From positions 23,648,266 through 23,712,265 of the forward strand of contig OX387197.1 in NCBI GenBank assembly GCA_947561715.1: 64,000 nt of DNA. The letters run 5' to 3'. The first letter of the stretch is position 1, and every line of letters begins with the position of its first letter. The notes under the pieces are model-generated. The model was not told where the DNA came from. It made no database searches and saw only the letters and a program-made list of their open reading frames with translations. Of the stretch, positions 34,348 through 47,300 are shown piece by piece. Made by a program: the position numbers and the translations under genes. This stretch comes from Ascidia mentula (taxonomy: Eukaryota > Chordata > Ascidiacea > Phlebobranchia > Ascidiidae).

Positions 34348-34551
34348 AAAGGTGCCGAAACTCACCATTTTTACACCCTGATCAAGGCTGCTGCATGGTG
34401 GTGACCGAAACGTCGATATAATAAAATTATTGCTTGAAGAACCGTATTGCTGCCATAAAACATGCCTGACAGCATCGGCGATAATTTGTTTGTGAAAGTA
34501 TTGAAATGTACACCCGTCAGCGTGCTTTATTCGATCCTCAAATGTGGACAT
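34348..34551 (-). other. Candidate coding exon with canonical donor
   Basis: A minus-strand frame (MSTFEDRIKHADGC to SLDQGVKM) ends exactly at ATG|GTGAGT, a canonical donor. I do not recognise the protein. No acceptor-side partner was established, and it may instead be a start exon at the ATG near 34551. Confidence 0.25.
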
Positions 34552-35573
34552 TTACTTTTTTGCTGTTCTCACATTTCTTGCATTTCGTAAAAATCACACA
34601 ACAGGTTTGCTTGCAATCGTTTCTTCTCTTTGTTCACGCACCGCCGGAAAATAACTTACAGCTTGAAAAACACAACTGGACAGAGTGAGTGCCGTGTATG
34701 TACACGACCGGGGCATCACAGGGCAACGGAAAAAATAATGAAAAACGACAAAAAAATCAAGAAAAAAGAGGGCCAGCGCCAACAAAGGGAATAGAAACGT
34801 GAACTTTGTGTGCTTCCCCAAAGGAAGAAAAAGAAGGTCATCTTTACAAAATCCCAACTTATCGTTCCTTCCAGGGAAGACTGACAGGCGGCCAAGTACA
34901 AAGACAACAGCATTTTGGAGGTTTGTACAAAAGGAAACGGAAAACGAACAATTGTAACTTGTGGCACCGTGAAACAACGTCTCAGTAGCTGCGTGGACAG
35001 TTCAAAAACAAATTTCGAGTACTAACAGTTCTTCGGGGGTTACTGGCGGCAAAAAGAAGTATTCGAGTTCATGCGCAAAACGCGTTGAGGATGTGATTAA
35101 ACGGAGGCTGGTTATTTACATATGGCAACACAGGAATATTATACGCATGTGCGCGCCAGTACTATATATCTATTATTTTTCGGATACCGCTTGTGTTGAC
35201 GGTCTAGGATGTGAATCCTTTGGCAGCAGAAGAACGCACACAGTCGTCAGTACGTGAAAACAGGGCAGACATTGGTGGGAAGCATGTAGACGGACGCAAA
35301 ACGATATGTGCGGGTAAACAGGGCGCAAAGGTACCGCGGCAACTGGGTGCCAAAATCGGCCGAAAAGATCAAAAAAATGTCATGCGAGCATATAGAAAAC
35401 AAATAATGAAACAAAAGTCCCTCGCTTGATCGGCGAGTGTATTGCAGCGCATAGGGCGTAGGCAAATCTTCAAAATCTGGCAATATTGCGAAAAAAGATG
35501 CGGCGAGATACTTTTTTTCCGCTTATGAAGACTCCGGTGCGGTTAGTAACAGTTTTAACCGGACATAAACCGA
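34552..35573. other. Intergenic stretch downstream of ELK
   Basis: Likely includes the ELK 3' UTR on the minus strand immediately below 35574. No supported coding exon was found. Open frames at 34594-34977 and 35211-35429 lack splice context and known motifs. Confidence 0.4.
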
Positions 35574-38500
35574 TTAAGATGTCGTCATCGTGGCCAGCGA
35601 ATTCGGGGAAAGAAGCGTAAGTGGCGATGCAACACTGGACATGTGTGACGTCAGCTGTGACGCAACGCTGCTAACCTGGCTGACAGGAATCGGCTGACCC
35701 AGGGCGGCGGCAATGGGACGTACAGGAACGCCTGCGAAGGTCATCTGGCCGTTGACAACAGTTGGAAACTGAAAGACGGTGCTGGATCTTGGTGAACTTC
35801 CAGGCTCGCTCCCGTCTTCACTTTTCTTTTCGTTTCCTGCTGCTTGTTCCTCTCCTTTTGCCGCTTCCTTGGATGCGAGCAGAAGATCAGGACGCAGGGC
35901 CGGGCCGTTGTGAGGCATCGGGCTCAGAGTGCTCCAGAATGTTATGCTTGGTATCACCTGATAAAAAAAGAAATCAACCTTTTAATGTTGCGCCCGCCAC
36001 TACTACAAACATAGTGTTTACATTTAGTTTGATTTTGTCAAACCCGGTGTGTTTCCCTAAGCCAGAATAAAATATTGTGCGATGAGGAATTTAGTTTACA
36101 AGCAGATGAAAAAAATAGCTAAGGTCAGCGGACATTCAGCACAGCATAAAACAGTAGTTGATCTCACCATTGGAGAGGGCGTCATGACAGCTGAACTTGG
36201 AAAAAATGTCCCTGTCATGTCGGATGGCGTTTTTCTGCTCACGGCGTCTGGGGTGTTTATTGACCGACCGTCGTGAGAAAAATACGAGCCTCTGAGTCCT
36301 GGGAATTGTGCGAACAGAGCTGATGAAATCCCTTCGTCGTCCACGTCCGTCCTGGTTGACTTGCTCAGGTCGATTGGACTCGGCTTGCGGTCAAGCGATT
36401 TCTTTCCTGTCAGCCGTCGGTGCGGAATTGAAGCTTTCACGTCGGGTTTTGGTTCTTCGCGCTGTTCAGGAGCTGGGATCAGTTCTGGCGATTTCCTTTT
36501 AGGTGTCAGACTTCTGGTCGACGCGTTGTCTTCGTCAGTAGCGCCTGGCTGTGCCGGTGAGCGCAGTATTGGTGTCATGCTGGTGTGTAGCGGTGGCGAA
36601 TCGCCCATAGGTGGGCTTGGGGCGATTGGTGGAGAATCGGGAGCTGATTCGGAGTTTTTCGGTGAAGTGCACAGATCCAATGGTGCCTCGCCCTGGCAAC
36701 CTGACTGATTCCCGCAAGGTTCCCGTTTCACTCTTGAAGCGTGGGTGGAAGAAGCATGCTGTCGGTCGTTGAGCATCATCATCAACGTGGAATCTTCGCC
36801 CGAATGCGGTTTCTCGGTGTGCTGGCGTTCGGCGAAATCGCGATGTGGTGATGTTGTTTGGGAGAGCGCGCCGAATGGAAAGCTTCCCACCGCCCCGAAG
36901 CTCCCTTTTGCTTCTTGTTTCGGTTTCTTTAATTCGATGTGGTGTCCAGGCGAAGTGCTCTCACGGTCTCGTGGCTGCTCCTCGCGTCTTCTCACAGCGG
37001 GAATGGAAGAATCATCCCCGTCATCGGGATAGCGGCGCTTGCTGGTGGAGTGAGAGTGAAGCAGTGGCGGCGTTCGGGAACCGTTGACCATCAACGGTGC
37101 ATGCGCCAGGAAGGCTTCGGCAAGTTTCTTCTTATTCTGCTTGATTAGGTCTTCATGTGATAGCTCGGGCGGCGCCTGGAGTCGCATGTGGGAATCTTCT
37201 TGTTGGTGGAACTGGTAGCGCCTCATCTGTTGCTGCTGGGTAGAATATCGAGAAGAAGTGGATCCCGAGTCCATAGGCGACCTCCGGAAGGATGAAGACG
37301 CCAATGAAGATGAAGAGGATGAAGAACCCTGGTGAAACGCCGCATCTCTCTGCTGATATTGCTCGTTAGGGAAAGACTGGGCGTGGTGGTGACGCTGACT
37401 GTGCTGTTGCTGCGACTGTTGTTGATGGTGTAAATTGTGTCGGTGATTGTTGTTGCTGTTATTGCGGTCCATCGCAGCCGATTTCTGGTTGTGCTGAAAC
37501 TTCCTTCCCGGCATCTGCGAGCGGAACAGATCGCTATCCGAGTCCACGTTGACTGCAATAACAAAAACAAGCGCTCGTGTTACACCACCGGCTGAGCATA
37601 TCCGCTGTACTTTGTGCGGATATAAATTCACCACACAGGGCGTGCCGCGCGTCCATAACACACCGAACATGACGTTCATGTTAGGGCACTTTATCAATAC
37701 AATAAACTTCCTGTTATTTTAGCAGGTTGTTATTATGTGGCAGTATTCACACGAAGCCAGTAGCCGACAATTACCTGAAGGTGAGTGAAAGTTCTGTGGA
37801 AGAAGGTCTTCGGATTTGGAGGTTGAAGCGTTGACAGCGGCAACAGCGGCCTGGCGGAATCCAGCCCAAAATGCTGCGGTTGCTGCCGCTGTTCTTGCGC
37901 GCTCCTCATCACTCATACCGGCTGCGGTGAGAGCAGCGGCAACCGCTGCTGCTGATTTTGGATCCAGTCCAATTTGAGGTGCGTTCTCGGCGCGAGAATG
38001 TAGCGAGGACGGTGAGAAAACGTTCTTTTCTTCGCCAGGATCAATTCCACTGTCCTGTAGACGCCAGGTTTCATTCGATGACGAGGCGGTTGAAAACCGT
38101 CCCTGGTAGTTGCGACTTTTGCCGCCGTTAAGCGATCTATGCTGATCTGCGAGCGAATCATGATTTCCCTTGCGCTGCTGGTTCACCTGCCTTGTGTATT
38201 GCTCTAGGCTGTGTGTAGAATCACTGTTGTGTTGCCTCTGAAGGTAATAATGGTAATCCTCTTCATTAACATCAGGGCGACTGACCACCATCGACGGCGG
38301 GGAATTAGAGAGAGTGGGAGACGGAGGCTCTCCGTCGTCGTCATCATCTCCTGTCATGCCGGACCCACCGTCGTTATGAGAGAGGCGTTCCATTTTAACG
38401 CGAAAGGGGATTTTGGTCTCGGTTTTGATGATCTCGGGAAACGACACGAACTTGTACACGAACTTTTGTCCGTTAACCTTTTTGATAATGTTCTGCGAAA

Positions 38501-41314
38501 AAATAAACGTCGATAAAATGTGGAACTGACACATCACGGTTGATGGGAATTAATCACATCTATATTCATCGTATAAATGTCCCTGTGGCCGATATGCAAG
38601 CTAGGGTCGTGGTCGGGTCAACAGGAAGCCACTGACCCAAACTTAGAAGGTCGGAACGTTGGCGAGGCGCTGGTTCGTTTTGATTTATTGAAAAAAACCA
38701 AGGCGGTGCGCCGTACTTTGTTTCTCGGCGCCGCGCGGAAATGCCTCAACATCTGTTCGTCTTGTCGAGAAGCCCAGGAAGGACATATATGGGCAGAGGC
38801 GGTGCTTGGAGCTAACTGGGCGCTTAGAGATGGGTAAGCGAGCAAGCGCTTGCGTCATTATTTTCGTTTCCTGTCGATGAGCGCCGCGCGCGATCCCTTG
38901 CGGTTTTCGCCCCCGCCTACCATTAACACGGTCTGCGCTCTAATAAGGCCGCGCATAGGGAAAGGTAATACTTCGGCGTGACCGAGGGTGGTGACGCGAC
39001 TGCTGGACAAAGAGGAACAGCCGCGCGCGGTCTGACAGCGCGTAGACGGACGGCGATAACGGCTCCGCGCCAGGGGCAGGAAACCGGACGAGCGTATATA
39101 CATATATTCCCAATTCATCCATGACGTCAGATCTGTGCTAGCTGTCGTGGTTCCAACAAGCGCCCGGAACCACTTACCCTGCTGCAAGACTTTTGCTAAA
39201 TCGAAACTCTTCAACCCCCGGCGATAGAGAGGGCCTGTGGGTATGGACGAAAATATATGGCGGCCAGGCAACAACAACGGGCAGTCACTGCCAGGGCTAA
39301 TTGCAACAATCGGCGAGGCGTCGATGTCGTCATTATCATCGCGCTTGAGCGTGGGGGAGGCACAATCGAAATTGCGCTGCGCGGCAGGCCACTTACCGAA
39401 TCGGTGTCAATCCAATTAAGGCCTAAATTAATCGCGCCAAGCATACATGGGTGCGTTTACGTCATGGCCCAAATAGGATGGATGACTTGTTCCACGACGC
39501 TGCCCCGTGTTTAAGGGGATAGGCCGTATTAACGTACACATTCGCCACACATTCGAGAAGCGGCGAAAGGCCTCGGTCGCACTTTATCCTTCCCTCCCTC
39601 AAACACGGCAAAAGGCACCGGAAGCACCGCCCACCATCGAACAAATGTCGACATACTCAAACAGATTATGGTGTGGTGACAAGACAGATTGCACGGGCTG
39701 TACCAGGAGGTCAGGCCGTGACGCAGGGACTTATTTAAACAAAAAGGTGGTTTCTGGTGGTTCCGGAGCCGTCCCTGTTATTCCTATTTATACACGGTAT
39801 GTTGTGTCTGTCACGCATCACTTTTTACTTACAACGGACTTTTGGCCCCTCGTAAAAATGCGCAGACACATGGGTCTTTCCGTTAGATGCGCGGTAGTGT
39901 ATGTGTGTACACAAGTGCTCGAGTGCACGCGTTCACAGGTGGGCGGACAAAATTGCATTGGCAAGGAATTTCCGGCGACGTCATTATGTTTTACTCTTTT
40001 CATTGCATTCACTCTTAAGCACAAGCAGCGTTGGATTGACTTCCGGCGACGAAAACCCTCAATCGCTCTATGTATACACTATCAATTTTAGCCACTAAAC
40101 CTCGCATAGATTTTTGTTTCTCTCCTTGCCAAGCACAGAGCGTTTGTTTGCGCAAACGACGCCATTAAGTGAAGGTTAGACAATTCTCAAACACGCTATT
40201 ATTTTTCTTCGCTGTCAGATTTCCAATGTTGTGGAGGTTGCGCCAATCGTCAGTTCTTGTGCTTGGCTATCGTAATGGCCAAGAGGCAGGAAAGAGTTAG
40301 GAAAGAGTACCAGGCGGGCGTTGCCATCTGCATTGAGGGACAAGGGACGTGGGCGTATCTTTTTCCGTTGCAATCACGGTCCTGTGCCAGTTTGGAGACA
40401 GGATGTCGAACAAACGCCACCCACGCCATCAGCACGAAAGCGGGTTTGGGTGCAATAGGAAGGAGGGTACGGCCACCGCGCGATACAATTTAAGCAACAG
40501 AAACGGGCTGCGAAATAGCTGCAATGCTGGTGTAATATTACAGGAAGCGGAAACGAGGGCACGTGACAGGGGCACCGCGCGGGGGAACTCGTATGGAAGG
40601 ACTGGCGTGTTCGTGTCGTGCCTCGATCGCGTTTGCTTCCAGTGGCTAAAGGAAACCCGTCCGTTTCGCAAGAGCGCCGGTTGTGTGTGGTATATATGCG
40701 GCTGTCTGGAGACGCGCAAGACTGCATGACAGCTTTGTCGTTGTCATTTTCAGCGGAAGTTTCAGTCTTACGCTGGGGGAATAGTTGTGGCATTTCAGGA
40801 GGGGACGGAAAAGTTTCGGACAGTCCGCTTGCGCACGAAAGCACAATTCCACGCCAAGACGTCCTGCGTTACGCCCTGGCCCAGTATTTGCAAGTTAAAT
40901 TCAAACAATAACGAAAGGTAACAATAGGTTTCATAGGCTATAGTTTGGTTTAAATTACTCGAGTTTAATCCTTCCAGAAACCGCTATGCTTGGCAGCACA
41001 AAAGAAACCACCAATCAGCGCCATTTTGCCAGGATGTGCGCATCCCAGACTGCGGCTGATTTCCAGCCAATCACGGGTCACGGCGCGAGTCACGTGACGA
41101 CCATCCGTACCTTGTCGTAGTAGTAACGCAGCGCCCGACTGAGCTTGTCGTAATTCATGTTGGTCTTGTTCTTGCGGAGACCCCACAGTCGCGCGACCTC
41201 CTCAGAGTTGTGGAGCTTGAACTCGCCATCTGTTGATGTCCAGCTTATGAGGTGGCTGTTGGTGGTCGGGTCCATCAGGAGCTCGAGGAGAAACTGCCAC
41301 AAGGTGACGTTCAT
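35574..41314 (-). CDS. ELK: ELK/TCF-subfamily ETS transcription factor, long form
   Basis: Four coding exons, all in phase: 41314-41111, 38492-37775, 37552-36168 and 35957-35574, predicting 896 residues (human ELK1 is 428). The ETS domain occupies about residues 2-86, with [16 protein letters not shown] and the recognition helix [14 protein letters not shown], split before [17 protein letters not shown] as in ELK proteins. The tail holds VKME (Lys101) and VKRE (Lys583), both SUMO-type sites; PLDLC (598-602) and PIDLS (700-704), both CtBP-type; FWSTLSP (776-782), the ERK-phosphorylated transactivation motif; and FQFP (831-834), an ERK docking site. The middle is rich in Ser, Gln and His with an Ala-rich run. 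I could not find a clear SRF-binding B box. The acceptor before the start ATG shows that a 5' exon exists upstream. Confidence 0.92.
38493..41110 (-). other. First coding intron of ELK
   Basis: This 2.6 kb intron interrupts the ETS domain after the recognition helix (YYYDK). It is fairly GC-rich. I found no embedded exon; an open frame at 39507-40091 on the plus strand has no motif or splice support. Confidence 0.6.
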
Positions 41315-41325
41315 GTCCAACACTG

Positions 41326-44300
41326 CATGAATAAAAAAAAACATTGGCTATTTCCGTCAGTAAATGAATGTTTATTTTACTTATGCCAATGTGGTGGAAC
41401 GGAATTGTCAACTAAAATTAGCACATGGTTTTGCACATTCAATACCAACACCGCGGGTTCTGCGTGCAAGTTAACCATTTATCCAGCATGTCCTAGTTAG
41501 ACACTGCTAGCCGCCAAGCCGATCAAATTATTTTATGCTGTGTTGATGGGGTGAGCGACGAAAGCAAGACCACGACAGACCGGATTTTTTTGACAAGCCG
41601 TTACAGCGCACAATTCCTGGCTGGAATTTGACACCGGGACGAGGTAATGGAAGGGTGGCTTAGAGTAAGGGAATGGGAGCTTTGCTGGCGGTGCAACGTC
41701 TGAAGCATGGACTCGGTATTCCAATGTCCCACAGCAGCAAAGAGCCGGTTATAACAGCGCGTGAGAGCGACAGGCAACATCCCGTTGCACCGCGGCATTC
41801 CATTTAGATTTCTAAACGGTCGCATACGCATTATGAGGGGCGGACGGCGCGGTCGGCTGCTAATTAATGGCGGCTTTCCTTCCGGGGCCGCTGCCTCTCC
41901 CGCTCAAACCCAACAGGACGCCGGCCCGGAGTTTGTGACAATCGCGGGACCTCGCGGCACAGCGTTGTTTTTCGCCGAAAGGCTGCGGAAATTTGCAGCG
42001 ATCCGCACCCCCACGCCTCGTGTGCAGCGCCATGCCGACCCAAACGCTCATCAAATCAAGTAGCTTTGCTTCGACACGTCGCAATCTGACGGTTGCAGGG
42101 ACGGAGTACACAGTTGTGTTACCTCAGCCTTGGTAATGCGACTGACTTGCTCAGGAAATACATGATTTGACACTACGTAAAGAAATATAGTTTGGGATAG
42201 AAGGTTTTCTTTAAAAAAAAAGGAATGATGCATCGGTCGAATATTTTTGTTTATGTTATTTGTGTGGGCCTGAAGTTAAGACCAAAACTATTCTATTCGC
42301 AAGCACTTTGTGCTTATTTTATCAGAAATAAAAAATATTTACAGAAAAATCGTCCAAAATTACCATGTAGTGTAGACGTGAAGTCGGATTGGGGATTAAA
42401 TTAAATGTGTTCTATATGCAGCTACAGCAGTGCAACTTTGCGTACTTCGACTACAGAGAACAAACAGTATCCAGATACACAAAATAAGTTTCCAATTTCC
42501 AATTACACAACCTTCGTTCATATTACCTCAGTAATGGTACCGATAATTATTTTGCGTTATAGCTGCTGTGACACATTTGTACCGAGAAACCGTTGCTTTC
42601 ACAGTTTACTCAGCGACCGCATTAATAATATAAGGTAAAGACAAGGTGGCCCACATGTTACGAGCAAAAGCAATAATTACGAACAAAATTGTAAACTTAG
42701 GTTTCGGGACGTGAGTAAACTAAACCACGCACCCCTTAAAATACGGTCAATTAACTTCACCACTCACGACTTGGTTGCTACAAAGGAGCAGCGGAAGCGT
42801 CCAAAGGAAAAGCGACACGACCTGATGGAAACTTAATTTCGCCGCTGGCGCAAAAGATTCTATTACTTTTTTAGGAATGAGGAGGCAGAACCGCAAACGA
42901 ATGCCTGAAGCGCTGCTCTCTGCGACGCGCATTGATGCTGTCTTAAACGACACAAACAAATACAATAATTATACAGTCATAACAAACTCGCCCACAGCAC
43001 GCAAGACGGAACTGGCCGGTTGATGGATATCTTAATATAGAAGATATAAAGTCGACACACGCATGAGAGGACATCACTTGCAGATTTCGATGGGTTATAA
43101 ATAGACCCCCCAGAGGTATTTGTTTCTGTCCTAGCTGCAAGCGTCAGATTTGGCAGGAACCGTGGGCAAAGATTGTTGGTGTTATTTGGGGTGCGGTGAC
43201 AGACGCAAAATTGTCGGAAGACGCCGATCGCTTTGACACAAATCGACGCACAGTCACACTGTAATAGACACTGCCTGCTGGCCGAGGCCAGGATTGCGTG
43301 CCAAGGCTTTAAAGCGAATTAGCGACTTCCGCCAATCAGCGATCGCATATCTTGTCAGGTGCGTCGGATTTGCTGCGTGGTAAAATGCCCTTCCACTGCC
43401 AAGAAGCCCTTCCCAGCTATCCGCATCCCACCATTCGTTTCACTACACATCTCCTCGGCTGTTACAACGCGTCACATTTGTTATACGAGTTACTTGAATC
43501 TGACGTGTGACCGGGCCATCAACCGACTCAAAATGGCAACTCGGCAGCTCTGGGAACGAAAACCGCTGTCGTTGCAATGTTTTATCGGCACGGGTCTTCG
43601 TCGCGACGTCGCAAGGATACGTTCCGGACTACAACGACTTAATCATAAGGGATTTCAAAGCGACGGCCTTAATGAAGAGTGGACACGTTGGTCATTGATC
43701 TTGGCGCCGGGCGGAAGAGAAACACCGCCAGAAACACGTTAATCGTCGCTAACCTGGTGACTTAATTAAGCATTAAAAACTTTCGGTATCCCCAAAAGGT
43801 TGCGACGCTGGCGACAAGGCCCGAAGCGAAACGCTTTCAGAGCAACAAGAATTCTTTGCGGAAACCCGGTTTCCAATAACTCGGTAACAAGGGTCGGGGT
43901 AAATACAACCGTCAGGCCACATACACAACCTAGCCGGAATAGGTGATCTTATATGTGCGAAATGTGCGCTGCCTCATCGGCATGAGTCAGGCGATTGTTC
44001 TCGAGTGACCCCGCAAACAAAGGGAGCGGAGAGGCGCGCGGAAGGGCCGAGCGCGTTAAGAGAATGCAAGCGGACGCCGTTCCGGTTCCAGCACCCTGTG
44101 CCTGATAAACAAGAAGACCTGTGTGTGCCTGCGCGCGATCCATGGCCCGGAAATTCCGCCCGGTGGTTTAAAACGCACTTTAGGTGGAAAAGGTGACTCA
44201 CCATAGCCTCACATAAACAGAACTTTTGCCCGTCAGGCCTGTTCTCAGGTAACGACCTCGGTTTCTAATCGACCGAAACCAAAACGGCGGCCTCACGGGG

Positions 44301-47300
44301 TAATGGTAAATTCCGGCATGGAGTTGTATGTGTTCAGTTTACGGGCTAAAAAGGGGGGGAAAACAACGCGCAATACAGAACAAGTGAGTATTGGTGGTTT
44401 GTTTATACCGTCTGGTTGGGAACCTTCCGCCCACCTATACATGGGAAAGCGAACGCGGAAGCTGAGATTATGGTCTGTACGCCGCGTATGTGTGGTGGAG
44501 CGAAACCCGCTCGCCAGACGGTTGCACCTCGAAGGCCGTCGCAGGTAGAAAAGCGAAAACACAAGGCACAATACATGTGTTGGTTTCCGGGCGCACTTCG
44601 ACCGCAAAGGAGATGAAACCAGAGCAGTGGGGACATTGTGATGTTCCTTATTTTCCGCCGTGCGCGCTCACCGGTTAAAGCCTACTCGTTTCCATCTTTA
44701 CGACACTCCAGCGCGACGCCGACCCTTCCGCCCTAAGCACCACCTAGGACGCGCGGCGGTAATTAACCTCGTCATAAAAATTACACCGGGAATAAAGGAC
44801 CGGGCTGCGGCGTAATTAGCACTCGGGGGTCGGGATAATGCTACACGCAGCCTACAACACCGGGATGACCAGAATGGCCTGCGAGAGCGCAGAACAGGAC
44901 AGGTTAAAACCACAGCACAGTCCGAGGCGCAGCCGGAAACCTTTATATCGGCTTGAAAGGATCCTAGCCGCAGAGCACGGGAATACTCTAAGCGCCAAAA
45001 CACACCACGAGCTCACGCGCTCAAGCCGCGGCTTTTCAGAGCGCCGTGATTTGCGTGTCGCGCGTGAAAAATTGCCTGTTTCAGTTTTATGCCTATTTGT
45101 GTTTTTTTGGGGGGTTAATTAAGATCCAATGTAGGCTACTTTCCTCGATGTAACTAAACCAAAACGACAGTAAAAAACCTTTGAAGTTTATATTAATTGA
45201 ACAAACATATATGCGTTTTTTCGTTGCGCTGTATCAAAAAGACAAGTTTCTTAACAATAGAAACGGCACCTGATGCCTATGTTATGGATGCCTTAAAGAT
45301 GCGTGAACCAGACTTTCGTGACTAACCCCAACCTACGCTGGTGACCAAACAGACAATTACAACCCTTGTGTCTGCGCGAAGGAAATGGGGCGTTGTGTAG
45401 AAGAAGATGTGTCGGGGGTAGAAACCAGACGCCCGTTCGAAAATAAAATGACACCTGATACGCGAGACGGGAGCGCGGCGTTTTGGGGGAGGAGCTTATG
45501 TGGCGGTCAAGTGCCGTCGAGTGTAGGATCCGGGTCCCGGAAATAGGAGGTGTTTTTGTTTGTTGCCTGTTTACGAGCTCGAAGTGCTTTGTTCAAAACC
45601 CAAGCGCTCGCGGAAACCGTGCTCTTACACTCAGCGATGAGTTTAATTACGATAACCGTCGCGATAATCGCCCCCTTTTCCTTTGAACTGTTTCCGTATG
45701 TAATGACGCCCGAGGCTGTTCAAGTCGTCGTATTCGTGGCCTTAACAAATCCTGATAATTACACCACAGGCCTTTATACACGCAAATGAGAGACCGCGGG
45801 TGTATGTTCAATAGCGGTTTATACGGGGTGTGACAAAAACGTGCAATTCGCCGCAAAACCCACATTGCGCACCTACAGCAACCGCTGCTCTTTGCACACG
45901 CGCAGTCGTCCGCATAGCCAGCATGCGCTTTAATGCAACGCAAAGGCGCGTGTGCTCAGGCACAGGCAAGCGGCGTAGTCCACGCAGGCGAGGACCTGTT
46001 TCCGGCGATTGTTAGACGGCTGGAAATACGCAGAACAGTGGAACGCAAGCGATTGCCTGATTCTGTCTGTGTTCAGAGCGCCGCGTGAAAGATCAACCGC
46101 GCACTTAGAATGACGATAGCCAGCTGCAAAGCCCAGTAGGGTTGTGATGTGTCACTTGTACAGGTTCATGCTAATCTGCGTCAATACAAGACACGGACCT
46201 GCTTGTTAGCGAAGGCCACTAAATCCCAAGCGACGAACAGAGCACCTGTTTACAAACGCTAATCGGAAAATGGCGCCTAATCGATTGGTGAAGCCTACCA
46301 CCGACACGTGTTCGTTGTGCCCATCTGAGATAATTCATCGACACAAGTTGAACCAAAGCGAACTAGGGCGATATAAAAACGTGCTTATGTGTATCGAAAC
46401 CACGCGCAAGGACTGTGGTTTATCCAACCGTTACATGACTGCTTGCAAAAGGGCGGATGATGTGTGGGCACAAAAACTATTACCTGTAACCAGGTTAAGA
46501 TAAATTGATAATTACACTACTAACCTCGCGGCAGATGCGCTCCAATCTGTTGTTGCATTGCGTTAATGCAAAGGCGCTTGTCAGTCTGGGGACCGTGCAA
46601 GTCCAGATCGTCCATATCTACCATTGACCTCTGTTTCTTGTTGTTTTCGGGCTTGTCTGTCGTTCAGATAAGTTTGCATAAAATTTAACGAAAAACAATA
46701 AATAAAAAACAAAAAAACACAATCGTTAGTGGGCAGCTGGGCTAATAAGTGGGTAAATGCCAGAAATGCAACGACATAGAAGCCTGGCATTAAATATAAT
46801 TTTATATTTTTTACTTTAACGTTTTTATGTCGTCCAACATTAATTGCTAAACACAGAAGATCCGCTGATACTCTGAAAACGACGGAGCGCTTTCGGACAT
46901 GCAAACCTCTAGAACTCTCTGTCTAAATGTCTAACCACCCAGCGTTTGACTGGCACCGCTACCGGGCAAAACACATTTCGCATTCAAAACATCCGACAGA
47001 CGAAACACCGGGAGCATCTGTGGACGCACTAAAATGACTAACTAACAACCGACACCCGCCCGTGAGCCCTGGCTCCTGTTTGCGGGATGTCGAGCGAACG
47101 TTTTAGCGAGCGCATCCTGCCATGGTCGCCCATTCACCCCAGAGCGATGCCTTCTTCTAAAATTTAATTACACCTGCGTTTCCTGCCAGCGCACCCCTTC
47201 TTGCTTTGGTCGCGTTAAGAAGCCCGGCACGTTGCTTTTCTGTTGCCTTAGTTGCTGCTTACCCTGGCTAAGGGTTTTCCTATTGAAGCAGGTCCCGTAG

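Noticed and set aside
36361..37148. Several plus-strand open frames of 60-115 codons in the ELK region
   Set aside because: They lie opposite the 1385-nt ELK exon and reflect its codon composition; no splice sites or motifs of their own.
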